From JBBSBR01 sp038251135 (GTDB taxonomy: Bacteria > Patescibacteriota > Saccharimonadia > UBA4664), in NCBI GenBank assembly GCA_038251135.1, contig JBBSBR010000025.1, forward strand, positions 1 through 11,540: 11,540 nucleotides of DNA. The letters run 5' to 3'. A program made the translations under genes and the position numbers. Every line of letters starts with the position of its first letter. Position 1 is the first letter of the stretch. The notes under the pieces were generated by a model. That model saw only the letters and a program-made list of their open reading frames with translations. It did no database searches and was not told the DNA's origin. Positions 1 to 5,188 of the stretch are shown piece after piece.

Positions 1-111
1 ACAAATCCGGGGCGCGGCGCTATATGGATCTAAGTCATTTTGATCCGGGTAGTGCCGTACCGCGGCAGAGATCGTCCCTCGAATTTTCGTGGGGCTGGGG
101 ATAGGTGAATC

Positions 112-141
112 GTGACGCTTGTCCCGCTCAATCGGTATAAG
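112..141 (+). promoter_or_regulatory. Weak candidate sigma-70-type promoter
   Basis: GTGACG at 112-117 and TATAAG at 136-141 are separated by 18 bases and each resembles the -35 and -10 consensus. No gene follows closely, so if real it would drive an RNA running into the structured region. Such motifs occur by chance, so this is a low-confidence call. Confidence 0.2.
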
Positions 142-259
142 TCTGGTTGTTTAGTTGACGCTAGGGCTAGGGGTGGCCATCCTGCGGTGCCGATGCTCGC
201 TAAGCGGATTCAACATAAGGCCGTTCTGTCAGTCGATTGAGGCAAAAAGACCACCATTG

Positions 260-289
260 TTGGGTCGGATTGGCATGCGTACGATCCAA
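260..289. repeat. Inverted repeat (8-bp stem, one G-T pair)
   Basis: TTGGGTCG (260-267) pairs with CGATCCAA (282-289) around a 14-base loop that contains the palindrome GCATGC. There is no T run on either side, so it is not a simple terminator. It lies just beyond the end of the proposed minus-strand transcript. Confidence 0.4.
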
Positions 290-290
290 C

Positions 291-326
291 GAGAAGAACA
301 AAAATAGTCCAAGTGCCATGGACTAT
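291..326 (-). terminator. Rho-independent terminator on the minus strand
   Basis: Read on the minus strand, ATAGTCC (326-320) and GGACTAT (310-304) form a perfect 7-bp stem with a 9-base loop, followed directly by a U-rich tail (TTTTGTTCTTCT, 303-292). This is the form of an intrinsic terminator. There is no minus-strand protein gene upstream of it, so it probably ends a non-coding transcript that starts near 565 on the minus strand. Confidence 0.6.
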
Positions 327-337
327 CACGATTAAGC

Positions 338-380
338 GCCCGATCGGCGGTCATGGCCCCCCCCAGGCCGTCGATCGGGC
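338..380. repeat. Strong 13-bp hairpin with a C8 run in its loop
   Basis: GCCCGATCG (338-346) pairs with CGATCGGGC (372-380), and GCGG (347-350) extends the stem with CCGT (368-371) through one G-T pair. The 17-base loop includes eight consecutive C residues at 357-364. Stems this long and perfect are rare by chance and suggest an RNA structure; a homopolymer of eight is also a plausible place for a length error in the assembly. Confidence 0.5.
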
Positions 381-425
381 CCCTCTTCGGTTTCGGTGCC
401 GAAGCGCTCCTCCCCAAGGGGCTGA

Positions 426-460
426 GCCGTGGGAAGCGGATAACGCCTTCCCCCCACGGC
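426..460. repeat. Hairpin GCCGTGGG/CCCACGGC
   Basis: An 8-bp perfect stem (426-433 with 453-460) encloses a further region in which GAAG/CTTC and CG/CG can pair around a GATAA loop. It resembles group II intron domain V only superficially (it begins GAGCCG), as it lacks the fixed bulge and tetraloop layout of that domain, so I treat it only as a structural element. Confidence 0.4.
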
Positions 461-508
461 GTCAACCGACCAGATGAGGTTTGGCAACCTGTGTCTGCGC
501 CAATTGAT

Positions 509-552
509 CGAGTGCCCCGCCAAGGGTTCATCGCGTAAGCGACACTCGGCGG
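509..552. other. Possible H-type pseudoknot with GNRA-capped hairpin
   Basis: CGAGTG (509-514) can pair with CACTCG (543-548), and CCGC within 517-520 can pair with GCGG (549-552). The order of the arms makes the two helices a pseudoknot rather than nested stems. Between them TCGC-GTAA-GCGA (531-542) forms a 4-bp hairpin capped by a GNRA tetraloop when read on the + strand (on the minus strand the loop would be UUAC), which hints that the + strand is the structured RNA. No family is recognised. Confidence 0.35.
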
Positions 553-568
553 TCCGGTAGCCGTACCT

Positions 569-574
569 TATAAT
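569..574 (+). promoter_or_regulatory. TATAAT box; possible overlapping divergent promoters
   Basis: A perfect TATAAT lies at 569-574 within TTATAATAT, which also reads TATTATAA on the minus strand, so it could act as a -10 element in either direction. No good TTGACA is present at the right distance on either side. On the + strand a start near 581 would precede the 584-607 hairpin and the tRNA-like elements; on the minus strand a start near 562 would give a transcript of about 270 bases ending at the 291-326 terminator. Confidence 0.35.
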
Positions 575-583
575 ATGCTCGAC

Positions 584-607
584 GGGTGGGTATGCCGGTA
601 CCCACCC
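584..607. repeat. Perfect 9-bp hairpin
   Basis: GGGTGGGTA (584-592) and TACCCACCC (599-607) form a perfect stem with a 6-base loop (TGCCGG). No T run follows on either strand. It lies directly after the TATAAT box, so it would sit at the very 5' end of a + strand transcript, where such stems often stabilise an RNA. Confidence 0.5.
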
Positions 608-608
608 C

Positions 609-660
609 ATTCCCGTAGTTCAGCTAGCAGAGCTCCTGCCTGAACAGCGAACAGCGGAGG
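609..660 (+). other. tRNA 5'-half-like fragment, Phe(GAA)-like
   Basis: Positions 616-633 match the core of a bacterial tRNA: TA at positions 8-9, then a D arm of GTTC (618-621), loop AGCTAGCA and GAGC (630-633). A CCTGC strand (635-639) and loop start CTGAACA (640-646) follow, which would give anticodon GAA. The downstream anticodon strand is disturbed by a perfect tandem repeat of GAACAGC (642-648 and 649-655), and no matching T arm or acceptor strand lies close by. It may be a broken tRNA, the 5' part of an interrupted one, or chance similarity. The CCTGC strand is complementary to GCAGG at 896-900 in the tRNA-like element downstream. Confidence 0.3.
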
Positions 661-722
661 TTAGAGACTCCCCAAGGATTCAAACATTATTGATTGCATC
701 TGAGCCCGGGTGCGTCAAATCA

Positions 723-856
723 CCAGGATGGGTATCAACCTGGCGCGCAAGCCTTATGCATTCTGCATGAGGCAAACATGGCCGGGGCGTAAAATTTACG
801 TCACCGTGATTCCATGTTGCGCGATAACCTTGGATCGGCGCTTTTTGCGCCGTTCC
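723..856. repeat. Cluster of four hairpins
   Basis: Four stems follow each other: CCAGG/CCTGG (723-727 with 739-743); CCTTATGCA/TGCATGAGG (752-760 with 764-772, one G-T pair, 3-base loop); ACATGG/CCATGT (776-781 with 812-817) enclosing CGTA/TACG; and GGATCGGCGC/GCGCCGTTCC (832-841 with 847-856, one T-T mismatch) capped by TTTTT. The succession of strong local stems without an ORF indicates a folded RNA. The last stem ends two bases before the tRNA-like element. Confidence 0.45.
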
Positions 857-858
857 GG

Positions 859-929
859 GCCCTCGTAGTAAGCGGTAGTCTGCCTCGAGACCGAGGCAGG
901 CACTGTGGGTTCAAATCCCACCGAGGGTA
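859..929 (+). tRNA. tRNA-like element of unresolved identity
   Basis: The acceptor strands GCCCTCG (859-865) and CGAGGGT (922-928) pair over seven positions with one terminal G-T. The T arm is textbook: GTGGG (905-909), TTCAAAT loop, CCCAC (917-921). A discriminator A (929) follows, and only one C of CCA is encoded. TA at positions 8-9 and AGCGGTAG resemble a D loop. However the D stem does not pair well, and the anticodon arm CTGCCTCG/CGAGGCAG is an uninterrupted 8-bp stem with a 4-base AGAC loop, so no 7-base loop with U33 can form and no anticodon can be assigned. It could be a degenerate tRNA, a tRNA mimic at the 3' end of a longer RNA, or the 3' half of an interrupted tRNA. A strong terminator follows 28 bases later. 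Confidence 0.4.
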
Positions 930-957
930 CAATTATTGCATAAGCTCAGCTTGTGCC

Positions 958-989
958 GACCCGGCCATATAGGCTGGGTCTTTTCTTTT
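958..989 (+). terminator. Rho-independent terminator upstream of tig
   Basis: GACCCGGCC (958-966) and GGCTGGGTC (972-980) form a 9-bp stem with one G-T pair and an ATATA loop, followed by TTTTCTTTT (981-989). This is a strong intrinsic terminator. It ends the transcript of the tRNA-like/structured region and separates it from tig. Confidence 0.85.
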
Positions 990-991
990 GG

Positions 992-997
992 TCTAAT
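992..997 (+). promoter_or_regulatory. Possible -10 element for tig
   Basis: TCTAAT matches the -10 consensus at five of six positions and lies just past the terminator, where tig needs its own promoter. The -35 region would fall inside the terminator stem and does not match TTGACA, so the call rests on position and the -10 alone. Transcription would begin near 1004, leaving a leader of about 30 bases. Confidence 0.3.
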
Positions 998-1032
998 GAC
1001 ATGAGCGTGGCTGTGTGGTAGCCTTAGTTACT

Positions 1033-2313
1033 ATGGATATCAAGATTACCTCCCAAACCGAGACCGAAGTTAAGGTTACAATTACCCTGAATGAAACCGA
1101 GCTCGCGACTATCTGCGAACACGTCTACGATGAGCTCCGCCCCAAGGTGAAGGTCGCGGGTTTTCGCCCCGGTAAAGCCCCAAACTCAATAGTCGAGCGC
1201 GAATTGGGTTCCGGCACCGTGCAAGGCGAGGTCATTGAGCACGCAGTTCAAGACACCTACATCAAGGCTATCCGCAGCCAAAATCTACAAACGGTTTCAT
1301 CGCCGCAAGTGAGCGTTGAGAAATTCGTACCTTATACCGAGCTCGAGTATGTCGCTACCGTTGAGCTGATGCCCAAGGTCAAACTAGCCAAGTATCAGGA
1401 TTTCCGAATTAAGCGTAAGGAAGCTAAAGTCGATGCCGCCGATGTGGATAAGACCATCGAAGATTTGCGCCGCCGCGAAGCCGTACGCCTCGAGGTCGAA
1501 CGCCCGGCCGCCAAGGGCGACGAGGTGAACTTCGATTTTGACGGCACCAAAGACGGCGAAGCCGTTCGCGGCGCCAGCGCCAAGGGCCAGACGCTCCAGC
1601 TAGGTTCGGGTCAATTTATCCCCGGTTTCGAGGAAGAGATCATCGGACTGGAAGTTGGCGCCGAGAAGACATTCGATATTCGCTTCCCCAAGGATTACCA
1701 TGAGTCGAGTTTAGCCGGTCAAGTCGTAACTTTCGCAATCAAACTCAACAAAGTTACTGAACTCGTTGAGCCGGCGCTCGACGATGACTTTGCCGCCAAG
1801 GCCGGACCGTTCAAATCGGTGAAGGAACTTCGTGACGATGTTACGGCTCAACTCGAAGTCAAAGCCGCCGAGACTGCATCGAGCGAGTACGAACAGGAGC
1901 TTCTCGACAGGCTGCTGAAGGAATCAACCTTTACGTTGCCGGAATCGTTGGTCAAGCAGCAGCTGGAGCGCCTTCATGGCGAACTTGAGCAGAACCTGGC
2001 CTACAGCGGCCTTAATCTCGAGAAGTACCTCGAACTCTCCAAGAAGACGCAGGCAGATATGGACAAAGAGATGCGTCCCGAGGCCGAAAAGCGGGTAGGA
2101 TTGGCGATGATCCTGACTGAAGTAGCGGCCGCTGAAGATTTGAGCGTATCTGCCAAGGAACTCGACTTCGAGCTGGAGCGCCTCAAGAGCCAATACCCGG
2201 ACGAGCAGACCCAAGCCGAGCTCGATAATCCGCGAACCCGCGAAGAGATCTACAATCATCTGATGGCTTCCCGCGTGATCGCCAAGCTCATTTCATACGC
2301 CGAGAGCAAATAG
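1033..2313 (+). CDS. tig: Trigger factor, ribosome-associated chaperone and prolyl isomerase
   Basis: Trigger factor binds ribosomal protein L23 at the tunnel exit and shields nascent chains. The protein (426 residues from ATG 1033) has all three domains: an N-terminal ribosome-binding domain with the signature GFRPGKAP at about residues 43-50; a central FKBP-like PPIase domain at about 160-245 (GDEVNFDFDG, GSGQFIPGFEEEIIGL, FPKDYHESSLAGQ); and a long helical C-terminal chaperone domain. Length is normal for the family. A GTG at 1015 would add six residues (MVALVT), but MDIKITSQ is the natural family-like start, so ATG 1033 is preferred; neither has a clear Shine-Dalgarno. A terminator lies just upstream, and the stop codon overlaps the start of the next gene (TAGTG), which indicates cotranscription with it. 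Confidence 0.95.
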   Translation: MDIKITSQTETEVKVTITLNETELATICEHVYDELRPKVKVAGFRPGKAPNSIVERELGSGTVQGEVIEHAVQDTYIKAIRSQNLQTVSSPQVSVEKFVPYTELEYVATVELMPKVKLAKYQDFRIKRKEAKVDAADVDKTIEDLRRREAVRLEVERPAAKGDEVNFDFDGTKDGEAVRGASAKGQTLQLGSGQFIPGFEEEIIGLEVGAEKTFDIRFPKDYHESSLAGQVVTFAIKLNKVTELVEPALDDDFAAKAGPFKSVKELRDDVTAQLEVKAAETASSEYEQELLDRLLKESTFTLPESLVKQQLERLHGELEQNLAYSGLNLEKYLELSKKTQADMDKEMRPEAEKRVGLAMILTEVAAAEDLSVSAKELDFELERLKSQYPDEQTQAELDNPRTREEIYNHLMASRVIAKLISYAESK

Positions 2314-2939
2314 TGGCGGTTCGGGGGATCGGCTTCGACTATCTGGGGGTCACGGCGCTTCTTCCAGCCCACGATCGCGATGTCTTTGAGGTATTGGGTG
2401 ATTTGCTCGGTTTGAGCGCGGCAATCGTAAAAGATTCATACGAACGTCATAACCATGGATTCATGACGGGTAAATATTCAAAGGACGAATTATGGCGTCT
2501 GGTAGCTGCTGATCTGGGCAAACCAGATCAGTTCGATGCAATTATTGAAGCCACTCAGCAAGGCACACCGGTACCCGATCAGGCAGTTTTAGATCTTGCA
2601 GATCGACTCCGTGATAATGGGTATGCCGTCGGTCTCTTGAGCAATCTGGCCTCGGGTACCGACTGGGATGCGGCGCTTTATGAGGCCGGTGTTGATCGTC
2701 ACTTTGACGCAGTGGTACTTTCCGGCAACCTCGGCGTTGCGAAGCCCGACCCGCGCGCGTTCAAAGCTTTAGCCGATGCGCTCGATATTTCGACCGACGA
2801 AATGGTATTTATCGACGACCGTGAATCCAGCCTAACCGGCGTTGAATCGATCGGCGTTAAACCGATAATTTACCGCAGCGGCGAGCACGGCCTGGAAGAA
2901 CTTATAATTAAACTCAAGGGTTTAAACATCAAGGTCTAG
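2313..2939 (+). CDS. HAD-superfamily hydrolase-like protein
   Basis: The 208-residue protein has the order of HAD motifs: motif I at residues 6-13 (IGFDYLGV, nucleophile Asp9), motif II Ser110 in GLLSN, motif III Lys144 in GVAKPDPRAF, and motif IV Asp168-Asp169 in MVFIDDRESS. A helical cap fits residues 15-85. It resembles the FDLGGV-type HAD subgroup (YihX and epoxide-hydrolase N-domain relatives), in which the second Asp of DxD is absent; here that position is Leu11. The substrate is unknown and the missing acid/base Asp makes ordinary phosphatase activity uncertain. The GTG start is supported by motif I beginning almost at once and by the one-base overlap with the tig stop, which suggests translational coupling. 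The TAG stop lies inside the CIRCE operator of clpP. Confidence 0.85.
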   Translation: MAVRGIGFDYLGVTALLPAHDRDVFEVLGDLLGLSAAIVKDSYERHNHGFMTGKYSKDELWRLVAADLGKPDQFDAIIEATQQGTPVPDQAVLDLADRLRDNGYAVGLLSNLASGTDWDAALYEAGVDRHFDAVVLSGNLGVAKPDPRAFKALADALDISTDEMVFIDDRESSLTGVESIGVKPIIYRSGEHGLEELIIKLKGLNIKV

Positions 2940-2962
2940 CACTCCAATGTGTTGAGTGCTAG
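2936..2962. promoter_or_regulatory. CIRCE operator (HrcA binding site) upstream of clpP
   Basis: The CIRCE consensus is TTAGCACTC-N9-GAGTGCTAA. Here TAGCACTC (2937-2944), exactly nine spacer bases, and GAGTGCTA (2954-2961) are all present; the outermost pair is C/G (2936, 2962) rather than T/A, so symmetry is kept. HrcA is the known repressor acting at CIRCE, released when GroEL is occupied under heat stress. The operator overlaps the likely clpP promoter and the HAD gene stop codon. It predicts HrcA control of clpP; hrcA itself is not in the window. Confidence 0.9.
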
Positions 2963-2965
2963 AAT
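2957..2965 (+). promoter_or_regulatory. Extended -10 promoter for clpP
   Basis: TG-C-TAGAAT (2957-2965) is an extended -10 element with five of six matches to TATAAT. A good -35 is missing (TAGCAC at 2937-2942 at 17 bases), which extended -10 promoters tolerate. It lies on the right arm of CIRCE, so bound HrcA would block RNA polymerase. Transcription would start near 2972, giving a leader of about 50 bases before clpP. Confidence 0.55.
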
Positions 2966-3021
2966 AGACCTTTAACGCGATATTACGTATCTCGCATCGC
3001 TTAATCATAAGGAGTATAGTT

Positions 3022-3630
3022 ATGTCGATGAACCGACCGCAAGCCTCAATTCTGATTCCGACCGTTATCGAAAAGACCCCGGGCGGTGAGCGCGCCTACG
3101 ATATCTATTCGCGTCTGCTGAAGGAACGCATTATATTCTTGGGTACCGCAATCGACGACACCGTAGCCAACCTGATTGTCGCGCAACTTCTCTTTCTGGA
3201 GAGTGAAGACCCGGGCAAGGATATTAAGCTCTATGTAAACTCTCCCGGCGGGCAGATTTATGCCGGATTAGCGATTATCGACACCATGAAGCTCATTAAG
3301 CCTCATGTCACCACGATTGTCGTGGGTATTGCCGCCTCGATGGGAGCCGTAATCGCCGCTTCCGGCCAGAAAGGCAATCGCTTCATTCTGCCCAATGCCA
3401 AGATCATGATGCATCAACCGTCCTCCGGATTTGAGGGTACGTCGGCCGATATTGAGATCTCGGCGCGTGAAGTCTTGAGTTTGAGAAAGCGGCTCAACGA
3501 AATGCTGGCCGAGGAAACCGGTCACACCGTGGCCAAGATTCATGCCGATACGGACCGCGACTACTGGCTGACTGCCGAAGAGTCGGTCAAGTACGGCTTG
3601 GTAGACAGCATCATTAAGCAGAAGGCTTAA
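3022..3630 (+). CDS. clpP: ATP-dependent Clp protease proteolytic subunit
   Basis: ClpP forms a cytoplasmic barrel of two heptameric rings that degrades proteins fed by a Clp ATPase. The 202-residue protein has the full serine-protease triad: Ser106 in GIAASMGA, His131 in MMHQP, and Asp180 at the end of DTDRD. The Asp178-Arg179 pair just before it corresponds to the ring-ring sensor known in other ClpP proteins. The substrate-channel segment YVNSPGG is present at 71-77. Length is typical, with a short N-terminal stretch that may be a processed propeptide. The start is fixed by AAGGAG (3009-3014), seven bases upstream of the ATG. A CIRCE site controls the promoter. No clpX lies next to it, unlike in many bacteria; an MFS gene follows after 11 bases. 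Confidence 0.97.
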   Translation: MSMNRPQASILIPTVIEKTPGGERAYDIYSRLLKERIIFLGTAIDDTVANLIVAQLLFLESEDPGKDIKLYVNSPGGQIYAGLAIIDTMKLIKPHVTTIVVGIAASMGAVIAASGQKGNRFILPNAKIMMHQPSSGFEGTSADIEISAREVLSLRKRLNEMLAEETGHTVAKIHADTDRDYWLTAEESVKYGLVDSIIKQKA

Positions 3631-3641
3631 AGACTAAACGT

Positions 3642-4949
3642 ATGCGTTGGTGGCAGAGCGCGAAAAAGACGGTCTCGACCGAAGGTACGCTGCTTCGTGG
3701 CAACCCGAATTTTTCGCGTCTCTGGACGTCACAAGCGCTGTCTCAGACCGCCCAGAACCTCCTCAACTTCGCCTTGATTATTCGCGTTTTCGAGCTGGCC
3801 CAGGGCACGCGGTTTGCCAACTTCTCGGTTGCATTATTAATCCTGTCGTTCGGGGTGCCGTCGATTATTTTTGCCGCGGTGGCCGGTATTTATGTCGATC
3901 GCTGGAACCGCCGGCAAGTTATGGTGGTTACCAATTTTGCTCGGGCCATACTGGTCCTCGGCTACCTATTTTTTGAACACAATCTCATAATAGTTTTAGT
4001 TTTAAGTTTTGCCGTCTCGACGCTGACTCAATTTTTTGCCCCGGCCGAAGCGGCTACCATTCCGCTCGTGGTGCCGCGCGATAAACTGTTGCAGGCAAAC
4101 TCATTATTTGTATTTACGCTGAATACTTCATTCGTGATCGGCTATGCCGTTTCGACGCCGGTGATCGTGCTGTTTGGGTCGAACGGACCGTACTTTTTGA
4201 CGTCGTTGATGTTCCTGGTGGCAACACTTTTGGTCGTTCCTTTGCCTGGAAATAAGCCGCCGTCCAAGAGCCTCGGCGGCTTAGGCATGCTGGCGGCCAA
4301 CATCAAACATGAGATGAGCGCGAATTTCCAACTAATACGCAGTAATCACAACCTCTATTTCCCGATTTTCCAGCTTACTATGACGCAAGCAACGGTCGGT
4401 GTCGTTTTGGCCTTGGCTCCGGCTCTCTCCATTGCGGTGCTATCGGCGCCCATTAAGGCGACGGCCTTAATCCTTATAATCCCGGCGGGCTTGGGTATGG
4501 TTTTGGGCGTGGCTCTCATTGGAAGAGTCACCAAACGCTTCTCTAAGCTGCAAATTGTGAGCTACGGTTTGTTGTTCGGATCGTTCTTCCTGCTTCTTCT
4601 TGGTATGACCGGGTTCCTGCATCGCAGTATCCACGGATCGCAGATTGCCAGTCTCGTACAGATAAGTGCGGTTGTGGCATCGGTAGTTCTGCTGCTCGGC
4701 ATCATGAATGCCATGGTTTCGACGGCGGCGCAGACGATGCTTCAGGAGCACACCACCGATAAGACTCGCGGCAAGGTCTTTGGAGCCCTCAACATGATGG
4801 TAAACATAGCCGCTACGCTCCCGATCCTCTTTGCCGGAATCTTGGCAGACCTCACGAGCGTCACCAAGGTCATTATGGCCATCGGCGTATCGCTGACAGG
4901 CATTGCTATCGGGCAGATAATCACCTTGCGGCGGCGCGGTTTGTTATAG
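3642..4949 (+). CDS. MFS transporter, drug-efflux (DHA3-like) type
   Basis: The 435-residue protein is strongly hydrophobic, with about twelve membrane segments in two halves separated by a polar central loop (about residues 205-240, including NKPPSKSLGG). MFS motif A is clear between TM2 and TM3 (GIYVDRWNRRQVMV, Gly82 to about residue 95), and a second-half equivalent GRVTKRFSK occurs later. The N-terminal pattern NPNFSRLWTSQALSQ and the RGKVFGALN segment resemble the MefA/DHA3-type proton-driven exporters, so efflux of a drug or metabolite across the inner membrane is likely; the substrate cannot be told. The start has only a poor ribosome-binding site. With 11 bases after clpP and no promoter between, it may be expressed by readthrough of clpP and so share its stress control. 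A terminator-like hairpin follows at 5022-5047. Confidence 0.88.
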   Translation: MRWWQSAKKTVSTEGTLLRGNPNFSRLWTSQALSQTAQNLLNFALIIRVFELAQGTRFANFSVALLILSFGVPSIIFAAVAGIYVDRWNRRQVMVVTNFARAILVLGYLFFEHNLIIVLVLSFAVSTLTQFFAPAEAATIPLVVPRDKLLQANSLFVFTLNTSFVIGYAVSTPVIVLFGSNGPYFLTSLMFLVATLLVVPLPGNKPPSKSLGGLGMLAANIKHEMSANFQLIRSNHNLYFPIFQLTMTQATVGVVLALAPALSIAVLSAPIKATALILIIPAGLGMVLGVALIGRVTKRFSKLQIVSYGLLFGSFFLLLLGMTGFLHRSIHGSQIASLVQISAVVASVVLLLGIMNAMVSTAAQTMLQEHTTDKTRGKVFGALNMMVNIAATLPILFAGILADLTSVTKVIMAIGVSLTGIAIGQIITLRRRGLL

Positions 4950-4957
4950 GCGCTTAA

Positions 4958-5001
4958 TTGGTCTTGACAGTTTCGACTGACTGGCCCAAACTGTTAACCA
5001 A
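4958..5001. repeat. Long imperfect inverted repeat containing a consensus -35
   Basis: TTGGT (4958-4962) pairs with ACCAA (4997-5001) and ACAGTTT (4967-4973) with AAACTGT (4988-4994), joined by a small asymmetric internal loop, with a 14-base apical loop. The left arm contains a perfect TTGACA (4964-4969); the best -10 at 17 bases is CAAACT (4987-4992), only three of six matches. It could be an operator over an rpoB promoter or part of the MFS 3' end; no T run follows. Confidence 0.4.
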
Positions 5002-5021
5002 GAGGATGCTTAAATCGAAAC

Positions 5022-5047
5022 AACTAGGGCCTATCGCCCCTGGTTTT
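5022..5047 (+). terminator. Intrinsic terminator or attenuator before rpoB
   Basis: AACTAGGGC (5022-5030) pairs with GCCCCTGGTT (5036-5045) with one bulged C and one T-G pair, around a CTATC loop, and is followed by a short T tract (5044-5047) that overlaps the stem end. It most simply ends the clpP-MFS transcript. If the TTGACA at 4964 belongs to an rpoB promoter, the same hairpin would lie in the rpoB leader as an attenuator. Confidence 0.55.
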
Positions 5048-5129
5048 ATGTGTTTAGAAAAGCCTCGCTAAAGCATACGGCTGTTATTAGCCTCAAAAAC
5101 ATCCTGCAAATTACGCATCAAACGCGCGA

Positions 5130-5157
5130 TTTTGTTGTCCGACATCTCAAATATATT
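5130..5157 (+). promoter_or_regulatory. Weak candidate promoter proximal to rpoB
   Basis: TATATT (5152-5157) resembles a -10, with TTTTGT (5130-5135) at 16 bases as a poor -35. It lies downstream of the terminator and 29 bases before the rpoB start, the place where rpoB would need a promoter. The upstream leader is otherwise unremarkable, with a short GGCT/AGCC stem at 5079-5092 and AGCCTC repeated at 5061 and 5089. Confidence 0.3.
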
Positions 5158-5171
5158 GGCAGAAATTACGT

Positions 5172-5188
5172 AAAAGGAGGCTCCTTTT
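5172..5188 (+). promoter_or_regulatory. Palindrome holding the rpoB Shine-Dalgarno and start
   Basis: AAAAGGAG (5172-5179), one central G, and CTCCTTTT (5181-5188) form a perfect palindrome. It contains the Shine-Dalgarno AGGAGG (5175-5180), six bases before the TTG start at 5187, and reaches the first two bases of that codon. In RNA it can fold as a 7-bp stem with a GGC loop, which would hide the ribosome-binding site. It may be a translational switch, or a DNA operator; or a strong SD that happens to be symmetric. Confidence 0.6.

Larger units (their letters stand above)
1..1014. other. ORF-poor, hairpin-rich non-coding region
   Basis: No open reading frame here looks like a protein: the longest ones, on the minus strand between 229 and 610, translate to Arg/Pro/Gly-rich sequence with no recognisable motif and no ribosome-binding site. 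Instead there is a high density of long, mostly perfect inverted repeats (listed separately), two opposed transcription-stop signals, a TATAAT box and two tRNA-like fragments. I searched by eye for hallmarks of RNase P RNA, tmRNA, SRP RNA, 5S, 16S and 23S rRNA on both strands and found no convincing match. Positions 1-250 hold only weak hairpins, such as GGATC/GATCC near 27-47 and TGCCG/CGGCA near 52-66. The most likely content is structured RNA of unknown family. Confidence 0.6.

Noticed and set aside
190..240. Minus-strand GACAGAACGGCCTTAT, similar to the 3' P4 strand of RNase P RNA
   Set aside because: The partner strand (AGGAAAGTCC-like) and other universal RNase P segments are missing at the expected distance, and a terminator lies between.
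424..460. Group II intron domain V (GAGCCG... hairpin)
   Set aside because: The lengths, bulge and loop do not match domain V, and no intron protein or other domains are present.
229..610. Two overlapping minus-strand ORFs of 100 and 92 codons
   Set aside because: They lie in hairpin-rich sequence, give low-complexity Arg/Pro/Gly-rich products without motifs, and have no ribosome-binding site; an RNA explains the region better.
650..760. Group I intron core motifs (GTTAGAGACT near 659 and GTCAAAT near 713)
   Set aside because: Similarity to the R and P conserved elements is short, and their pairing partners and order are wrong.
580..929. tmRNA ending at the 859-929 element; a GCA AAC ATG GCC GGG GCG TAA tag-like reading at 772-792
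   Set aside because: The acceptor strand partner is local, the G-U pair required for alanyl charging at position 3-70 is absent, and the tag does not end in the usual LAA-type sequence.
1015..1032. GTG 1015 as the tig start
   Set aside because: It adds MVALVT, which does not fit the family N terminus, and has no better ribosome-binding site than ATG 1033.
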